In this document: positions 1-11,562 of the stretch, in pieces | Layout: every line of letters begins with the position of its first letter | Numbering within the stretch: the first letter of the stretch is position 1 | Notes under the pieces: generated by a model | Databases searched by the model: none | The model's input: only the letters and a program-made list of their open reading frames with translations | What the model was told of the DNA's origin: nothing | Assembly (NCBI GenBank): GCA_023374025.1 | Contig: SIJG01000006.1 | Span: 759,814-823,813 of the forward strand | Direction: 5' to 3' | Origin: Heterodera schachtii | Lineage: Eukaryota > Nematoda > Chromadorea > Rhabditida > Heteroderidae | Length of the DNA stretch: 64,000 bases | Made by a program: the position numbers and the translations under genes

Positions 1-928
1 CATTCTTCGCGACCAAATTGGTGATTGTTCGAATTTGCGAGTTTGGCCAGCTGTCGCTTTGCTGAACTGTTCCCCCCCCCCCCACCACAAAAGGGCCTCC
101 CCGCCCCATCTCTGTCTGACTGATAAGCCTTTCTTTCATAACTCAAAAAAGAAATGGCAATCGATCGATTGTTGCGCTTTTCCCCTCTTTTCCCTTTCCC
201 CCTTTTCTCGTCCCAATTCCACGTATTCATTCATTCATCTGCCCAAATGAATGAATGAATGATTGAATGGATGGGTCGGCCGATTGTTGACACTGAGGCA
301 AAATGGGGGGGGGGGGGAGAGAGCGTTTTGAGAGTTTCGCCCGAAAAGGCAAACCCAAGCAAAAAGTCATCATCTTCCTCCTCCTTTCTCCATTTTCTCA
401 TAACCTTTGCGAGAATGAATGAATGAATGATGGCCAATTGGCCATTTTTATTGCGATGGTCGAGAGTCCCGGGCAATTTCGGCCTAATTATCATATTTAG
501 GGCTCGGCCTCTGGACCTCGTTGACCCAGGCATGGGTTAGTCAATGGATTTTTTCAGGGTCCGGGTCCATGCTTTTTTTCGACAACCTGGGTTTTTCCTG
601 GATTTTGGTCTAGGAAATCCAGATCCAGCTTATTTTTCAAAATGTCGAACTCAAATTATATAATTCGCCCTTTTCTGACCCCTCCCCACCTTAAATTCTA
701 ACAAATAATGCCATGCACAAGCTTAACAGATTTAAATTACATAAAGAGGGAATTTGGGCAGTTTGCCCCTGGAAATTTGTTCCAAATTTCATATTTTTAC
801 ATTTGCGATAAGCAAAAAAAAAAAAAAATAGTCGCCCGCAGGGGCAAAATGCGCACTTTTAAAAAGCAAATTTTGCCAAAAATAAACAGCATCTTTTGAA
901 GCAATAGTCGATCATTTGTCGCCAAATC
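1..928. other. intergenic, simple repeats, no gene seen
   Basis: I see no convincing coding exon here. The stretch holds ATTC/GAAT microsatellite patches near 226-270 and 414-430, short poly-C and poly-G runs near 72-82 and 304-318, and AT-rich sequence upstream of the gene that starts at 929. Confidence 0.5.
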
Positions 929-1809
929 ATGCGACTGAATGTACTGCTCGCACTCCTCGCCCCCCTCCTCCTGCTAATTGCAACAGCAACGCTTTGTGGT
1001 GCCGCCGGCAAAGAAGCGGTGGCCAACAAAATCGGTGTCGCCGCCGTCGCTTTGTCAGAGGCGGACAATTCGACGACGCCGGCGCCACCGCCGCCGCCTT
1101 CGCCGGGTGGCAGCGATGACAAGAAAAAGGACGATGACGATAAGAAGAAGCCGGACGAGGATCCGGCAAAAAAGGGCAACGGAACGGACACGGGCGACGA
1201 CGGCAAAAAAACGGACGAAGCGGGCGGAGCATTTGGCGCGGGGTCCATTTTTGGTGAGTGATTATTTTGGATGAATTGGCCAGAAATGTGGGGTCGCGAA
1301 GCAAGTCGAATTTATTCAACTCGCCCTTTTCCTAAGTGATTGTGCGGTTTAGGGTCGCTCGAGACTGAATTTCCTCGACACTAAAACTCGAAGCTTTCTC
1401 GACTCTATCCAATGAGCCAAAATTTGTTCAGTGATTAGTAATATATTCAATTAAAAAATCCTCTCCAACTATACATCAATTGGTGGTTAGGCTATGCGGT
1501 TAAGGGCCGCTCGAGACCGAATTCTCGACACTAAAAACCCGAGACTTTCTCGACCCGATCCCGACTTTCTCGACCCGATCCCGAGACGCCTCTCTACCCC
1601 AACGAACCAAAATTTGATTATATTTGATCAGTGATTAGTAATAAAGTCCTCTCCAATTACACCTAATCAAATCTGATTAATTGAATTAGCAATTTAACTT
1701 TTTAGTTGCCATTCTTTTCGGCATGGCTTTGATGTTCGGACTGATCAAAATGTATGTCTATTGGGAGAAGCGGCGCGAGTCGGACCCACCGAACTATCGG
1801 ATGTATTGA
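929..1809 (+). CDS. small acidic single-pass membrane protein, 142 aa
   Basis: Two exons, 929-1253 and 1706-1809, join in phase 1 with a GT donor and a TTTTTAG acceptor. The predicted protein starts with a signal peptide (residues about 1-25, MRLNVLLALLAPLLLL...), followed by a Pro-rich stretch and a Lys/Asp/Glu-rich region. Exon 2 then adds one membrane helix (AILFGMALMFGLIKMYVYW) and a short basic tail ending at a TGA. The layout suggests a type I membrane protein with a charged extracellular domain of about 85 residues. I recognise no family and assign no function. The 452-bp intron carries two imperfect direct copies of a CTCGAGAC-containing repeat. Gene model confidence is good because phase and topology agree; function is unknown. 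Confidence 0.72.
1340..1600. repeat. CTCGAGAC-type direct repeats in intron
   Basis: Two imperfect direct copies, starting near 1343 and 1495, share GCTCGAGAC, a TTCTCGAC run and a CCAAAATTTG end. The second copy contains an internal duplication of TTTCTCGACCCGATCCCGA. Related CTCGAGA-rich DNA occurs near 3956-4000, 11735 and 12230-12340, so this is a dispersed family. The ends are not resolved. Confidence 0.55.
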
Positions 1810-2508
1810 AAAAACAGTGAAAGATTGGGCCAAAACAAACAAAGATTTCCTTATTTCATTTGTTGTTGTTTTTTGCATCATTTTTATCACTTCTCATTAA
1901 AATTTCTCTAAAAATCACATTTTGGGACTTTAAGCCAGGGTTTTGATTTTACAAACCCCGGCATTTTGGGGGGGGGGGGGGTCCATGCCGAACTTATGCC
2001 GGATAATTTAAGTGTTTTGTCTGTCTAACTTTTTTTAATCTTAATTTATTAAAATTTGATTAAAAATCGAAATATAAATTAAAAAAGCGCGAAATTTTGT
2101 TATTTTTTTGCATTTTCCATTTCCATGCTAGAAATTACTTTATTTGGCGGTGCCATCCGGCAATTTTATTAAAAGACCTTTTTGAGTAAATATTTAACGA
2201 ATAACGACAGTAAATATTTGCCCATTTGCACTTTTTTGTCAGCTGATTTGAATTTGGCCATGTGTTTGCCCCGGCGGAAACCAAAAGAAAAAAAGGACAT
2301 GCAAATTGGCATTTCAAATTTGGCATTTATTCGAATCTATTAAGAAATAAATATAAATACCACTGATTGCCTGCTGTCATTTTCAAAGATTTGCTGTAAA
2401 ATAAATATTTTAAATTTTAATCAAAAAAGGAAGGAAATAAAATCACTTGAAATTTGTTTACTTTTAAAGCAATTTATTTAAATTTATTAAGAATATATTT
2501 CGTCTGAA
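1810..2508. other. AT-rich intergenic, no gene seen
   Basis: AT-rich DNA between two plus-strand genes, with a poly-G run near 1969-1981. No supported ORF. Confidence 0.5.
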
Positions 2509-3714
2509 ATGAGCAAAAAAATTTTCTTGTTATTAATATTTTCCGTTTTTGTCGGCAAAGAATCGACGGGAGAAAAAATGGACAAACAAAATCAAAATGT
2601 TCAAACTTTGATCCATCAATTTGAAAGTAAAAATAGGCTTTAATTAGCTAGTCTTATTAATATTAAAAGGATATTAAGAAATTAATTAATTAAATAATAA
2701 TTGTATAGCAAATGAATTCAGTCAAAATGGACAAGAGAATGCTGAAAAGTTTATTTTCATTTTTTATTTTTAATTATTATTTTAAAATAATTTTTTAAGG
2801 AAAATTTTGGAAATATTAAAGTCCTTTCTTAAAATTCAATGCGAAATGGCCAACTTTGGCACCGAAAATGCCAAACATTTCACAGCGATCAAAGAACAGA
2901 CAAAGCAAATTTGTGCCACTGACAAAACGCAAAAATTTGACATTTAAAAATTAACGAATGCAATAACAGCCGCTTTTGAAAAAGAAGGGGCAAAATTGGT
3001 GGAGGCCATGAAAAAAGGAGAGCATACGGTAAAAGTGACCGTCGACGGGGCATACGGTACTTTGGCCGAACTTTTGCCAAAATCAATGGAATTCCGGCCT
3101 TATTGGACCGGAATAAACATGCTATGCTTGATGAATGAACAGATGGATAATGGGCCGGGCAAAAAAGTGATCGCAAAATTTTTAAACGCGACTACAGTAA
3201 CCGGTGACGGAAGTGCCATCGCCAACACTGTAATGCCTAGCGATTTGATGAAAATTATGATAGCACTATGGCACATTCTCTTCCATAACGTCACGGGAAT
3301 GGGCAAAATCGGTGAACCAAAATTTTTGAATCAATCATTTGGCCAAGGCGCAAAGAGTGATCGGCAGGAAATTCCGAAACGAAGGAACTCTGATCAGATC
3401 ATCGTTGACGGGCAGCAGGTAAATTCGGGACAATGCAATTCAGTTAACTATATGTGTTCATCAACGGTATTGTTCAGTTTGGTCGTGCCATCCCCGCAAT
3501 CAGTGGCCATCCGTTGCGTCGCCGTCGGCGACGGAATTTGAATATTACGGCACGACAATTGGCCAACTTGTTCCACGCGCTGACTGTTGTAGTCTTGGCA
3601 CTGAATTTGCTGCGAGTAGTGCTCCGAAATGTGGCCGATCAGTTGGATCAGCCGCCGATTTTCATGATGGTCGCCCTGGCCGCAACAATTCGCTATTTCA
3701 TGACGTTGGACTGA
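2509..3714 (+). pseudogene. unrecognised secreted-family member A, interrupted by in-frame TAA
   Basis: Exons 2509-2626, 2709-2748, 2800-3418 and probably 3478-3714. Exon 1 encodes a signal peptide (MSKKIFLLLIFSVFVG). Exons 1-3 match the minus-strand gene at 42825-43928 in exon order, in the 40-nt length of exon 2 and in intron phases 1 and 2. Shared protein blocks include EHTVKV, YGTLAE, GPGKK/GPAKE and VMPS[DE]L. The protein is predicted mostly helical, and I do not recognise the family. In-frame TAA at 2945-2947 interrupts exon 3 where the paralogue has a His codon inside an ungapped alignment, so the copy is probably inactive. A deviant intron (about 2912-2968) could skip the stop, but it would delete conserved residues. 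The last exon adds a hydrophobic segment (LTVVVLALNLLRVVL) with no visible counterpart in the paralogue and may belong elsewhere. Confidence 0.62.
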
Positions 3715-4243
3715 ATGATCATATTATTGACATCCACCCTTCAGTTTGATCGGATTTTTCTTTCTTTGATTGGGATCGGAATGGTTCGGGTATTGTTGGT
3801 AAAAAAGGGAATTCTCGATTTAGCAATTTGCCCTGATCATAAAAAGAATTATAAGTGATCAAAATTGGGTCCCGAGGTTTGATTCAAAAGTGCTGGGTTG
3901 GTGGTTAGACAGGCACAACAAATTTGCCATTTCCGGTCTCTGCTTTCTAAATATTTCTCGAGTCTAAATTTCGCGGCAAGTTCCGGTCTCGAGTTTCAAT
4001 TCATGGTATTTGTTGATTTCGAGCATTAGCACATAACATTTTCCTCTGTTCAATTGTTTTGTATTAGTCAGTCGAGAATTTAATAAATTTTTCCATTTTC
4101 ATAAACGGTTATAGTTAAACTCAAAATAATTTCAATGATTGCTTTGAGACCATTTCAATTAAATGAATTTACATTGCCGGAAGTGGCAAAAAAGTGCCAA
4201 AATCGAGGCAAATATAAATGCAATTAAAAAGATAATAATAACA
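3715..4243. other. intergenic with CTCGAG-type repeat
   Basis: Non-coding, AT-rich. A CTCGAGTC...GTCTCGAG inverted motif near 3956-3995 resembles the repeats in the 929-1809 intron. Confidence 0.4.
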
Positions 4244-4365
4244 ATGAAATACTATTTTTTCATTTTGCTAATTTTCCAGTTCATAATCTCCAATTGTCCA
4301 TATAATTTTCTATTTTTCGATTGTTTTTCAGGGGCCTTCCTCCCCAACTGTTCAATAATAACGAA

Positions 4366-4823
4366 ATGATGGACAACCCACCGCCACCGTTTCGAAACCG
4401 TACCCCACCGGTGGGATTCAACAATAGCGGCGCGTCATTCGTGCAGGAATACGATAGTGCCAATGGAGAAAAGATGGAGGAGGAGGAGGGAAAGGGAAAG
4501 AGTACGGCACAAAAGGCGGAGGAGAGAACGGCACGGCCGAAGAAGCATAATGGACAAGACGATGAGTTAATGAGGGGACCATGGCCAAAATTTGGAAAAT
4601 ATTCGCACCAAAACAGCAGTTGAAGAAGCGAGAAGAAACAGTGCCAAGCCATGACAAAGTGCCAAAAAATGACAACAGCAGCAAAAGGGTTGTTGACGAC
4701 AACAATGTGCCAATGCCAATTGGCATTGTGCCAACTGCGCCATTCGCCTCGGAGGAAATTGAAGACAATGTTTTGTCGGTAGAGGAGAAGCAATTTGAAA
4801 TTTGGCACAAAATTGCAAATTAG
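4366..4823 (+). CDS. charged low-complexity protein, frame offset at GGGG
   Basis: Two plus-strand reading frames overlap here. The first (from ATG 4366) is Pro/Asn then Glu/Lys-rich (NNSGASFVQEYDS, MEEEEGKGK). The second ends at 4823 and is also charged and polar (KKREETVPSHDKVPK, EEIEDNVLSVEEK). They would be one continuous ORF if the GGGG at 4574-4577 had five Gs. An upstream exon may exist, since TTTTTCAG at 4324-4331 is a good acceptor and a hydrophobic ORF starts at 4244, but I found no donor with matching phase. No family recognised. The long antisense ORF looks like a shadow of this charged sequence. Treat as a probable gene with uncertain start and one likely indel. Confidence 0.35.
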
Positions 4824-5345
4824 CAAAAAATGATACAAAACTTGTGAAATGGAATAGGGAAGGGACCTTACATCAGCACACAAATGTTTCCTTTTGAATT
4901 TGTAATACCGTAAAACCGTAATCCTTTCCTTTTCTTGGATACTGTATTAGTCTAAAATTTTGTCAATAAATTTTTATCAATTTTTAAAATTTTAAAATAA
5001 TTTTGAATTAGATTTGTTAATTTATTTTATACTAATTGCCCTTTTCGTTTTCCTCAATCGAAATTTGGTCACTTTTCTTTGTTGTAATAAAAGTGAATGA
5101 CCTTCCACCCCTCGGGGTAAAAGATGATTTCTTCAGAAGAGAGATCAATCGGCAGCGGAACATTCTTTGATGAACGATCGGACTCTATCGAATATAATTA
5201 CTTTTGATCGAAAGCACCCAATGTCCATCAAATTCATTCACAATTTTATAATTCAAAAATTAATTTCCGAATTCCTTCATCAACGACCGTAGGCATATAA
5301 GAAAATAATTTTCAAATTTAATGAATTAATTCTTTTTCCGAGCTC
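4824..5345. other. intergenic, no gene seen
   Basis: AT-rich spacer upstream of the glucosylceramidase gene. No coding or RNA feature is supported. Confidence 0.4.
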
Positions 5346-8300
5346 ATGCCAAATTCAACTTTATTTTTCATTATTTTCATTGCCATTTTGTGGTCTTTTT
5401 GCTATTTTGTCAGGTAATTAATTAATTGGTTTATTATCTGCCCCGGGGTAATCGATCTGGCCCAAAATCCGTAATTCGATCGGTCCCACCCTTCGTGGGG
5501 GAGGCGGGGGGGGCTCTAGGAAAATCCGACATTAGCGGAAATTCCGGCCTAAGTTTACCAAGTTTCCGAATTGAATTAAAAAAGTTAAATTGGTTCCGCC
5601 ATTCGATGGGATATTGTTCGCAAATAATGAATGGTTCGATTGTTGCGAGTCAAAAAAATCTCTGTGAGATTCATGTCTTGCTCCACGTACAGTTGCTTAC
5701 GCTTCATGCCCTTTCCTCTGGTTCCATTTGTGGGATTGTTTAAAATTTTTTTGAGATGATCAAAAAAGGGCATACAAATAAACAATCCATTCATTATTTG
5801 TGAGAAATATCCCATCGAATGGCCGAACAATTTAATCTGTTTAATTCAATTCGAAAACTTGATAAACTTAGGCAGATATTAACTCAAAACAACAAAAATG
5901 ATTTTAAAAATTAGTAAATTGGTGTCGGATTTTCCTGCTCCCCGTGGGGGGGGGGGGAGGTAAGACTCGCCCAAAGGTCCCTCAATTAACTCTGATTTAT
6001 TAATTTATGCATCATTTAGCATTGTCACTGCTTCTTCTGACTGTGCCGCGCGTCGTTTTGCCGGTGCCGAAAGTTTTGTGTGCGTTTGCAACGCTTCGTA
6101 CTGCGATTGGCCCGCTGTGGAAGACGAAATGGACGACGGAGGAGAAGGAGGAGGATGGCATGGACAGCGCAAAAATGACCAAAAATTGGGGGGAAATAAA
6201 ACGGCGGTGGTTTTTGTGTCGGACCCTGACAAATTCCGACTCCACCGACAGTTCTTGCCGATTTTGAACGAAGCCAAAGGGAAAAAGAGGAAGCAAAGTG
6301 ATGGCAAATGGGAGAAAGGTGCGGCGACTTCGCCCCGGGGGATGGAAAAATGCCAAACGGTGACCAAAGCGAAGCCGAAAATGAATAACAAGTGCCAAAA
6401 ACATGGTCTAAAAAAACACAAATAAAAAAAAAATAAATTAACTAAAAATATTAAAAAAATTAAAATTTAGTTCAACTAATATTTTATAGGATTTCAAATT
6501 TATTGACCAAATAAAAGTGAAAACTAAACAAAGTGCCTAATGAACCTTGAGCATTTCGGACTATTTTTGACTTTATTCCAAAATCTTCCAGGCCATTGGC
6601 TGACCGTTCGTGTGAATGCGTCCGCGCGCTTTCAGTCACTGCTCGGCTTCGGTGGCGCGTTCACCGACTCGGCCACGTTCAACATGGACGCGTTGAGCGG
6701 GCCAACCCGCGCCACCCTTCTGAAGGCTTACTTTGACAGAAACATTGGTTATTTTATAATGATGATTGAACACTCTTTTGTGATTACTCCCATTTTTGAA
6801 GGCATTCGGTACTCAGTCGGCCGTGTGCCAATGGGCGCGACTGATTTTTCTGTGCGCCAATATTCGTACTGCGACACGCCCGGCGATTTGAATCTGTCCA
6901 CATTTGCACTGGCCAAGGAAGACTTGGAATGGAAGGTAAGCAATGGCAATGGCACGATTCGGTGGATAATTGGGTAATTAATTAATTAATTATTAAACTT
7001 TAAGTTGCCCATCATTCGTTCGGCCATTACTCTCAGCGGCGGTCAACTGAGACTTTTCGCCACTCCGTGGTCAGCGCCAGGATGGATGAAGACAAATGGG
7101 CGAATGATCGGCGCTGGAACGCTTAAGTGAGACAGACTAATTGAAATGATCAAATTTATAAAAGAGATCAGAGAAATGAAAATGTTGGCATTGAGTAATT
7201 AATAATCAAAAAATTGGGAATTTTAACTACAAAGTGCCATTTAAAATGATGTCCAATTTTAAGAGGTGCTTTGGATGGTCCATACTTCAGGGCATTTGCA
7301 AATTACTTCAAACGGTAATCGACTTACATAAATTATTATGTTATTTGACATTTTATTGAGTTTCTTCGAGGAATACCAACGAAGTGCCAATGTCACTTTT
7401 TGGGGCCTTACACTGACCAACGAACCGTTGCACGGACAACGGCCGGGCATGTCAATGAATTCGTCAGTCCAACGGTGGGATGCGAGCGAAATTGGGCATT
7501 TTCAAATTTGAATTTCGAATAATTTTGCTCAATTTCGAACTTAAAATGGGAAGAGAAATTGCCATAAAAACTCTATGAAAGTTCGAGTTTTTTTAGAATA
7601 GAAGAATTTTAATTTTATAAGCTGGGAAAATAAGTTTCCAATATTAATTAATAAAATATTTAAATAATCCCATTTTTTAGAAATTAATTAAATTGTGCCA
7701 TTCATTTTCCATACAAAGTCTTTTAAACTCACACAAAAATTATTTTCTATAATTACCAAAATTATTTAAAAAATTATTTTTGCTAATTAAGCAACTGTAT
7801 CATTTTAAATTAATGAAAATTTTCCACAGCGATTGGGCCAACAAAATATTGGCACCGCTTCTTCAACAATCGCCAATCTCCAAAAATGTGACAATAATGG
7901 CGCATGATGACAACAGACATTTGCTATTCGATGCGGCAAAAGAATTGAGTTTTTTTATTAAATTAAATTATTAAATATTTTTATTTTTAGATTTTTGGCC
8001 AATGGAATGAGTCCAAAAATGCCATCGCCGGCCTTGGCGTCCATTGGTACTCCCCTCCCGAATATCCGTACGACATACTCTCACAAGTCCACACGCTTTT
8101 CCCCGACAAATTTTTGTTGGCCACAGAGGTGAAAGTGAATTTTCACAAAATGTTCAACCATTTTTTTTAAATATCTAATTTATTATGCCCAATAATGAGT
8201 TTAATTTCAAACTGTGTCAAAAAATGAACTTTATGCCAAATTAGGGACACTTTTTTGCCAATTTTGAATTGTCGTCAGAGCAATCACTCCGGAAAATTTT

Positions 8301-9038
8301 CAAAGGCTTGTGCCGGCGCGATGGAACGTGCCGAACACGCCGGCCCGTCGTTGGGCAATTGGACCAGGGCACAGCAGTACGGCCACGACATCATCCAAGA
8401 CTTGCGCAACTGGGCCATCGGATGGGTGGACTGGAACATTTGTGAGTGATTAATAGTGTAACCAACCCATGGTTTGATCAGTTACGAATTTGGCATAAAT
8501 ATCATTCAGAGGGCACTTTTCCGTTAGGTTTGGACACGGTCGGTGGGCCAAGTTGGGCTCAGAATTTTGTGGATTCACCAGTGATTGTGAACGCAAAGGC
8601 GGACGAGTTCTACAAACAGCCGACTTTTTATGTGATGGCTCATTTCAGGTACTCACTGATCCCGATACGCCTGATCCCGAATTCCCGCGTTCATCGAGCC
8701 TAGCCCTTGGTATCCCCGATCCCCCCACAGAATTCCGAGGGTCGGGAACTTCCCATACATTTGAGAATTGCTAATAACACTATCTTAGCCGCTTCATCCC
8801 GCCGGGCTCTGTTCGAATTGGTGCCGACTTTGTTGGCACCCGCCCCGGTCGGCATGCCGCGCAATTGAATGGCATTGAATTTGTCGCTTTCCTTCGGCCA
8901 TCGTCTCGGCGTGTGCTTGTGCTCCTCTCTCGGCTGAACCGATCAACAAAAGTGGAAGTGATCGAAGAGAAGCGCCGGCGGGTGATCAGAGTGCGAATTC
9001 CGCCCAAAGGCATTGTCACTGTGATTTGGTACAAGTGA
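5346..9038 (+). CDS. gba: glucosylceramidase (lysosomal acid beta-glucosidase), GH30
   Basis: Hydrolyses glucosylceramide to glucose and ceramide in the lysosome. Exons: 5346-5413, 6020-about 6297, 6592-6747, 6802-6935, 7005-7126, 7264-7314, 7361-7474, 7830-7948, 7991-8128, 8306-8441, 8528-8648, 8789-9038. Exon 1 is a signal peptide. Exon 2 has the family N-terminal cysteine motif (CVCNASYCD). Later landmarks are LGFGGAFTD, GRVPMG, TPWSAPGWMKTNG, LTNEP with the acid/base Glu, GLGVHWY, LLATE|ACAG with the nucleophile Glu, GWVDWN, NFVDSP and FYKQPTFYVMAHF, ending in the beta-domain. Length is about 560 aa, as expected for the family. The intron after exon 9 falls directly after the nucleophile Glu codon. 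Two weak points: the end of exon 2 has several possible donors, and exons 8 and 9 differ by one base in phase at a T run, so a homopolymer indel or odd splice is likely. Otherwise intact. Confidence 0.93.
5518..5942. mobile_element. foldback (inverted-repeat) MITE in gba intron 1
   Basis: Left arm about 5518-5628 and right arm about 5788-5942 are inverted copies. The CCATTCGATGGGATATT block near 5600 recurs as AATATCCCATCGAATGG near 5805, and AGGAAAATCCGACA recurs as TGTCGGATTTTCCT. The loop is about 160 bp. No transposase is present. The target duplication was not resolved, so the superfamily is unknown. Confidence 0.7.
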
Positions 9039-9614
9039 TTAATTGCCAATTAATACAATTGCATTCATGCCTTTTTGGTCAGGTGCCAAATTAAACCGTA
9101 ATAATATTATTTGCATTTTCTTATTTTGAAACAAAACTTTTTCATTTTCTTTCAATTAATTTAATTAATTCACACAATATCATTTTTTTGGATTTTGTTG
9201 TCCCAATTTGGCACAACACACACAATTTTTCCGAATTTATTTTTATTTGAATTCGTCGAGTTTGGCAAAAGAGCGCGCAAAATTTGCGCACAATTAGTAA
9301 TTACAAAAAATAATCATTCATTCGCGCAACTGACAAAGCAGCAAAACTGCAGCAGATCATTAACCAATGCCATCACAATGTACAACAACAATCAGAGTCA
9401 GTCACAGCGAATAAACACAAAATAAATTTTGAATGTATTATTTTGTTTTGTTTTTTATTTGCCCGGGGGGGGGGCGGCGTTTTGATCAAAAACAGACAAC
9501 AAAGGCGGGGGGACGCCAATTATAAATTTGGGGCGCAATTCGCGACAAATTCATTCATTCAATCCATCCAATAACAAATAGTCCATCCCAAAAAATTAAA
9601 CTTTTTTCTCCATA
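9039..9614. other. gba 3' region and spacer
   Basis: AT-rich DNA, probably gba 3' UTR and spacer, with a poly-G run near 9464-9471. The short ORFs here lack coding character. Confidence 0.4.
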
Positions 9615-9951
9615 ATGCTCGCCAACCATCGCCAATTTTTCCTCCATTTTTTGTTCGCAATTGCTATTTTTGTCTTTGTCATTGTGCCACTGATGGCCGA
9701 TTCGGAGCACGAAATCCACGCTGATCAGCAGTGAGTATAGTCCATATCCTTTTTTAAACTTTGATGCCAAATTTGGTTATCAATTCAATTTGCTTTTCAG
9801 AAGTGCCATAAATACCCGAGAAAAACGCTGGGGCGGCGGATGGGGCGGCGGTTGGGGGCGCCCGTGGGGTTGGGGCGGCGGATGGGGCCGTCCTTGGGGC
9901 TGGGGCGGCGGTTGGAGACGCCCATGGGGCGGCTGGGGCTGGGGACGATGA
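9615..9951 (+). CDS. secreted Gly/Trp-rich peptide precursor, 88 aa
   Basis: Exons 9615-9730 and 9801-9951 join in phase 2 (donor GTGAGT, acceptor GCTTTTCAG). The N-terminus is a signal peptide (MLANHRQFFLHFLFAIAIFV...). A short polar pro-region ends in REKR, a furin-type or dibasic processing site. The mature part is almost only Gly, Trp, Arg and Pro, built on a repeated WGGGWGRPWGWGGGW pattern. Domain order (signal, short pro-region, dibasic site, aromatic-Gly repeat) resembles nematode neuropeptide-like or antimicrobial glycine-rich peptides, although those are usually Tyr-rich. A gland secretion is equally possible. Function is inferred from layout only. Confidence 0.75.
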
Positions 9952-11562
9952 GCCAATGCCGTGCCGTGTGATGCCATCATCAGTCGTGCCGTGTCCGAAA
10001 ACTGATAACGATTCGAATAATATTTGTAATTGTTAACGTGTTGTTCGAGAGATAAACTTTTGGCTGATATTTGACGCCCAATTTTTGCACTTTGGCACCA
10101 AAAACTCCCGAGACTCTCGAGCAACACCGGGACAAAATTTATTCCCTGACGCCCGGTGATGCATTATATTATCCATGACATTTTTGCACCAATAATCTAT
10201 AGATTAGACATTAAAATTGAATAATTTGCTTCCCTTTTTTGTCATTGTATTTATTTCGGATGTTTGGTGGTTAATGTTGTGTTGCATAACCATGCCCAAC
10301 TTCTTTATTGGCTGCTGTGCTCGTCCCTCAAATTGGGCGTGCAAATTGGTCCACTTTCCGCGCCTTTTCGCCCAATTTGCCTTGGGCCTCGGCTTATGGG
10401 CCGGCGCCGCGTGTTTTATATATATCGGATTTATGCGATTAATAAACTCTTTCTGATCACTTTTCACCGGTCCCTCGGTCCGATCAGAGAACAAACGCAA
10501 TGCCGTGTTATTGGCACATTGGTCGGCCCATAATCCTTCACACTCCGATGGATTTGTCCTTGTATAAATGGAGGGCCGGGCGCAAAAGTAGCGCCACACA
10601 TGGCAGGCGTTCTTTGCGGCCCGCTAACCGACAAACAGCGCCAAGTGCCTGCACAAATTAGCTCCCATCCGCCCAAAAATGGTCCCTCTCATCGTCCTGT
10701 CCTCGTTAAGCATGCTTTTCCTGGGGATGTCCCCCCGCCCTCTCCTCTCAGTTCCCTCTTCTTGCACTTATCCACGCCCGCTAAAACATGTTAGCCGACG
10801 CTTCGTCTATGTGTTGGTTGATCCGCTTCTTCTAGCCCACCCGTCCTCCCCCCCCCCCACGCCTCTGCCGGGAGGTCGGCCCAAAAACGGCGTCCTGTGG
10901 ATTGTTATTTAATTTTTTCACATTCTTGGCATAAAAATTGGAGCGCTCTTAATCATAATTTACAAAGGCGGATTGTCCGGTAGTCCCCGGAAAAGGCGTA
11001 GTCAAATTCCCCTCCCCACCAAAAAAAAAATTTAACAAATTCATTCCGCCCGTTTAATTTTGTTGGCCGGCCGAAGCAGTTTAATAGGATTGGCCCCTGA
11101 CCTTCGGGGCCACAAATATTGAGGACCCGGGAGAATTTGTCGGGGATGGATGGAGCCATTTAACAAATGTCTGCAATGAGTCTAAAAACTAGAAAAAGTA
11201 AGAAGATATTCAATTACAAATGCTCGATGATTGAAAGCCTTACCCCCCCCCCCCCCCCCCCCAATTTTGTCACAAACATTCCAATCAGAGGGCACTTTGT
11301 GTGGGTGGCGTAACAAAAATAATAAATGATGAACTCACAAATCTGCGCAGCGGCACCGCTCAATGCGCTCTGATTTTTGGGTGGGGGGGGCGAGGGATTG
11401 ACGGATCATTGTGACCGACAAGCGATTTCACTTATCCGCTTTCATTTTCTTTCTTTGATCACTTCCGTGGGCAGTTTGTGATTGGATTTAGTAGAATTTT
11501 TAATCGGATTTGTTTGGGATTTCCCATAATTTCTGTTCTTATAATTTATTAGGTCTCAAAAA
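9952..11562. other. 1.6-kb region without a supported gene
   Basis: Contains overlapping ORFs on both strands at 10204-10600 and a hydrophobic ORF start at 10679, but no exon chain with splice sites and consistent coding character. Poly-C/G runs lie near 10848-10858, 11245-11262 and 11380-11390. Confidence 0.4.

Noticed and set aside
3478..3714. Resemblance of the last exon of member A to bacterial PsiE-type membrane segments
   Set aside because: Only a short hydrophobic stretch is similar; too weak to claim homology or transfer.
4281..4883. 200-aa minus-strand ORF
   Set aside because: Hydrophobic/Ser/Phe composition mirrors the charged plus-strand frame; no splice or domain support.
10204..10600. 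131-aa minus ORF and overlapping hydrophobic plus ORF
   Set aside because: Both strands open over the same stretch, no ATG with context for the plus frame, no motifs or intron support.
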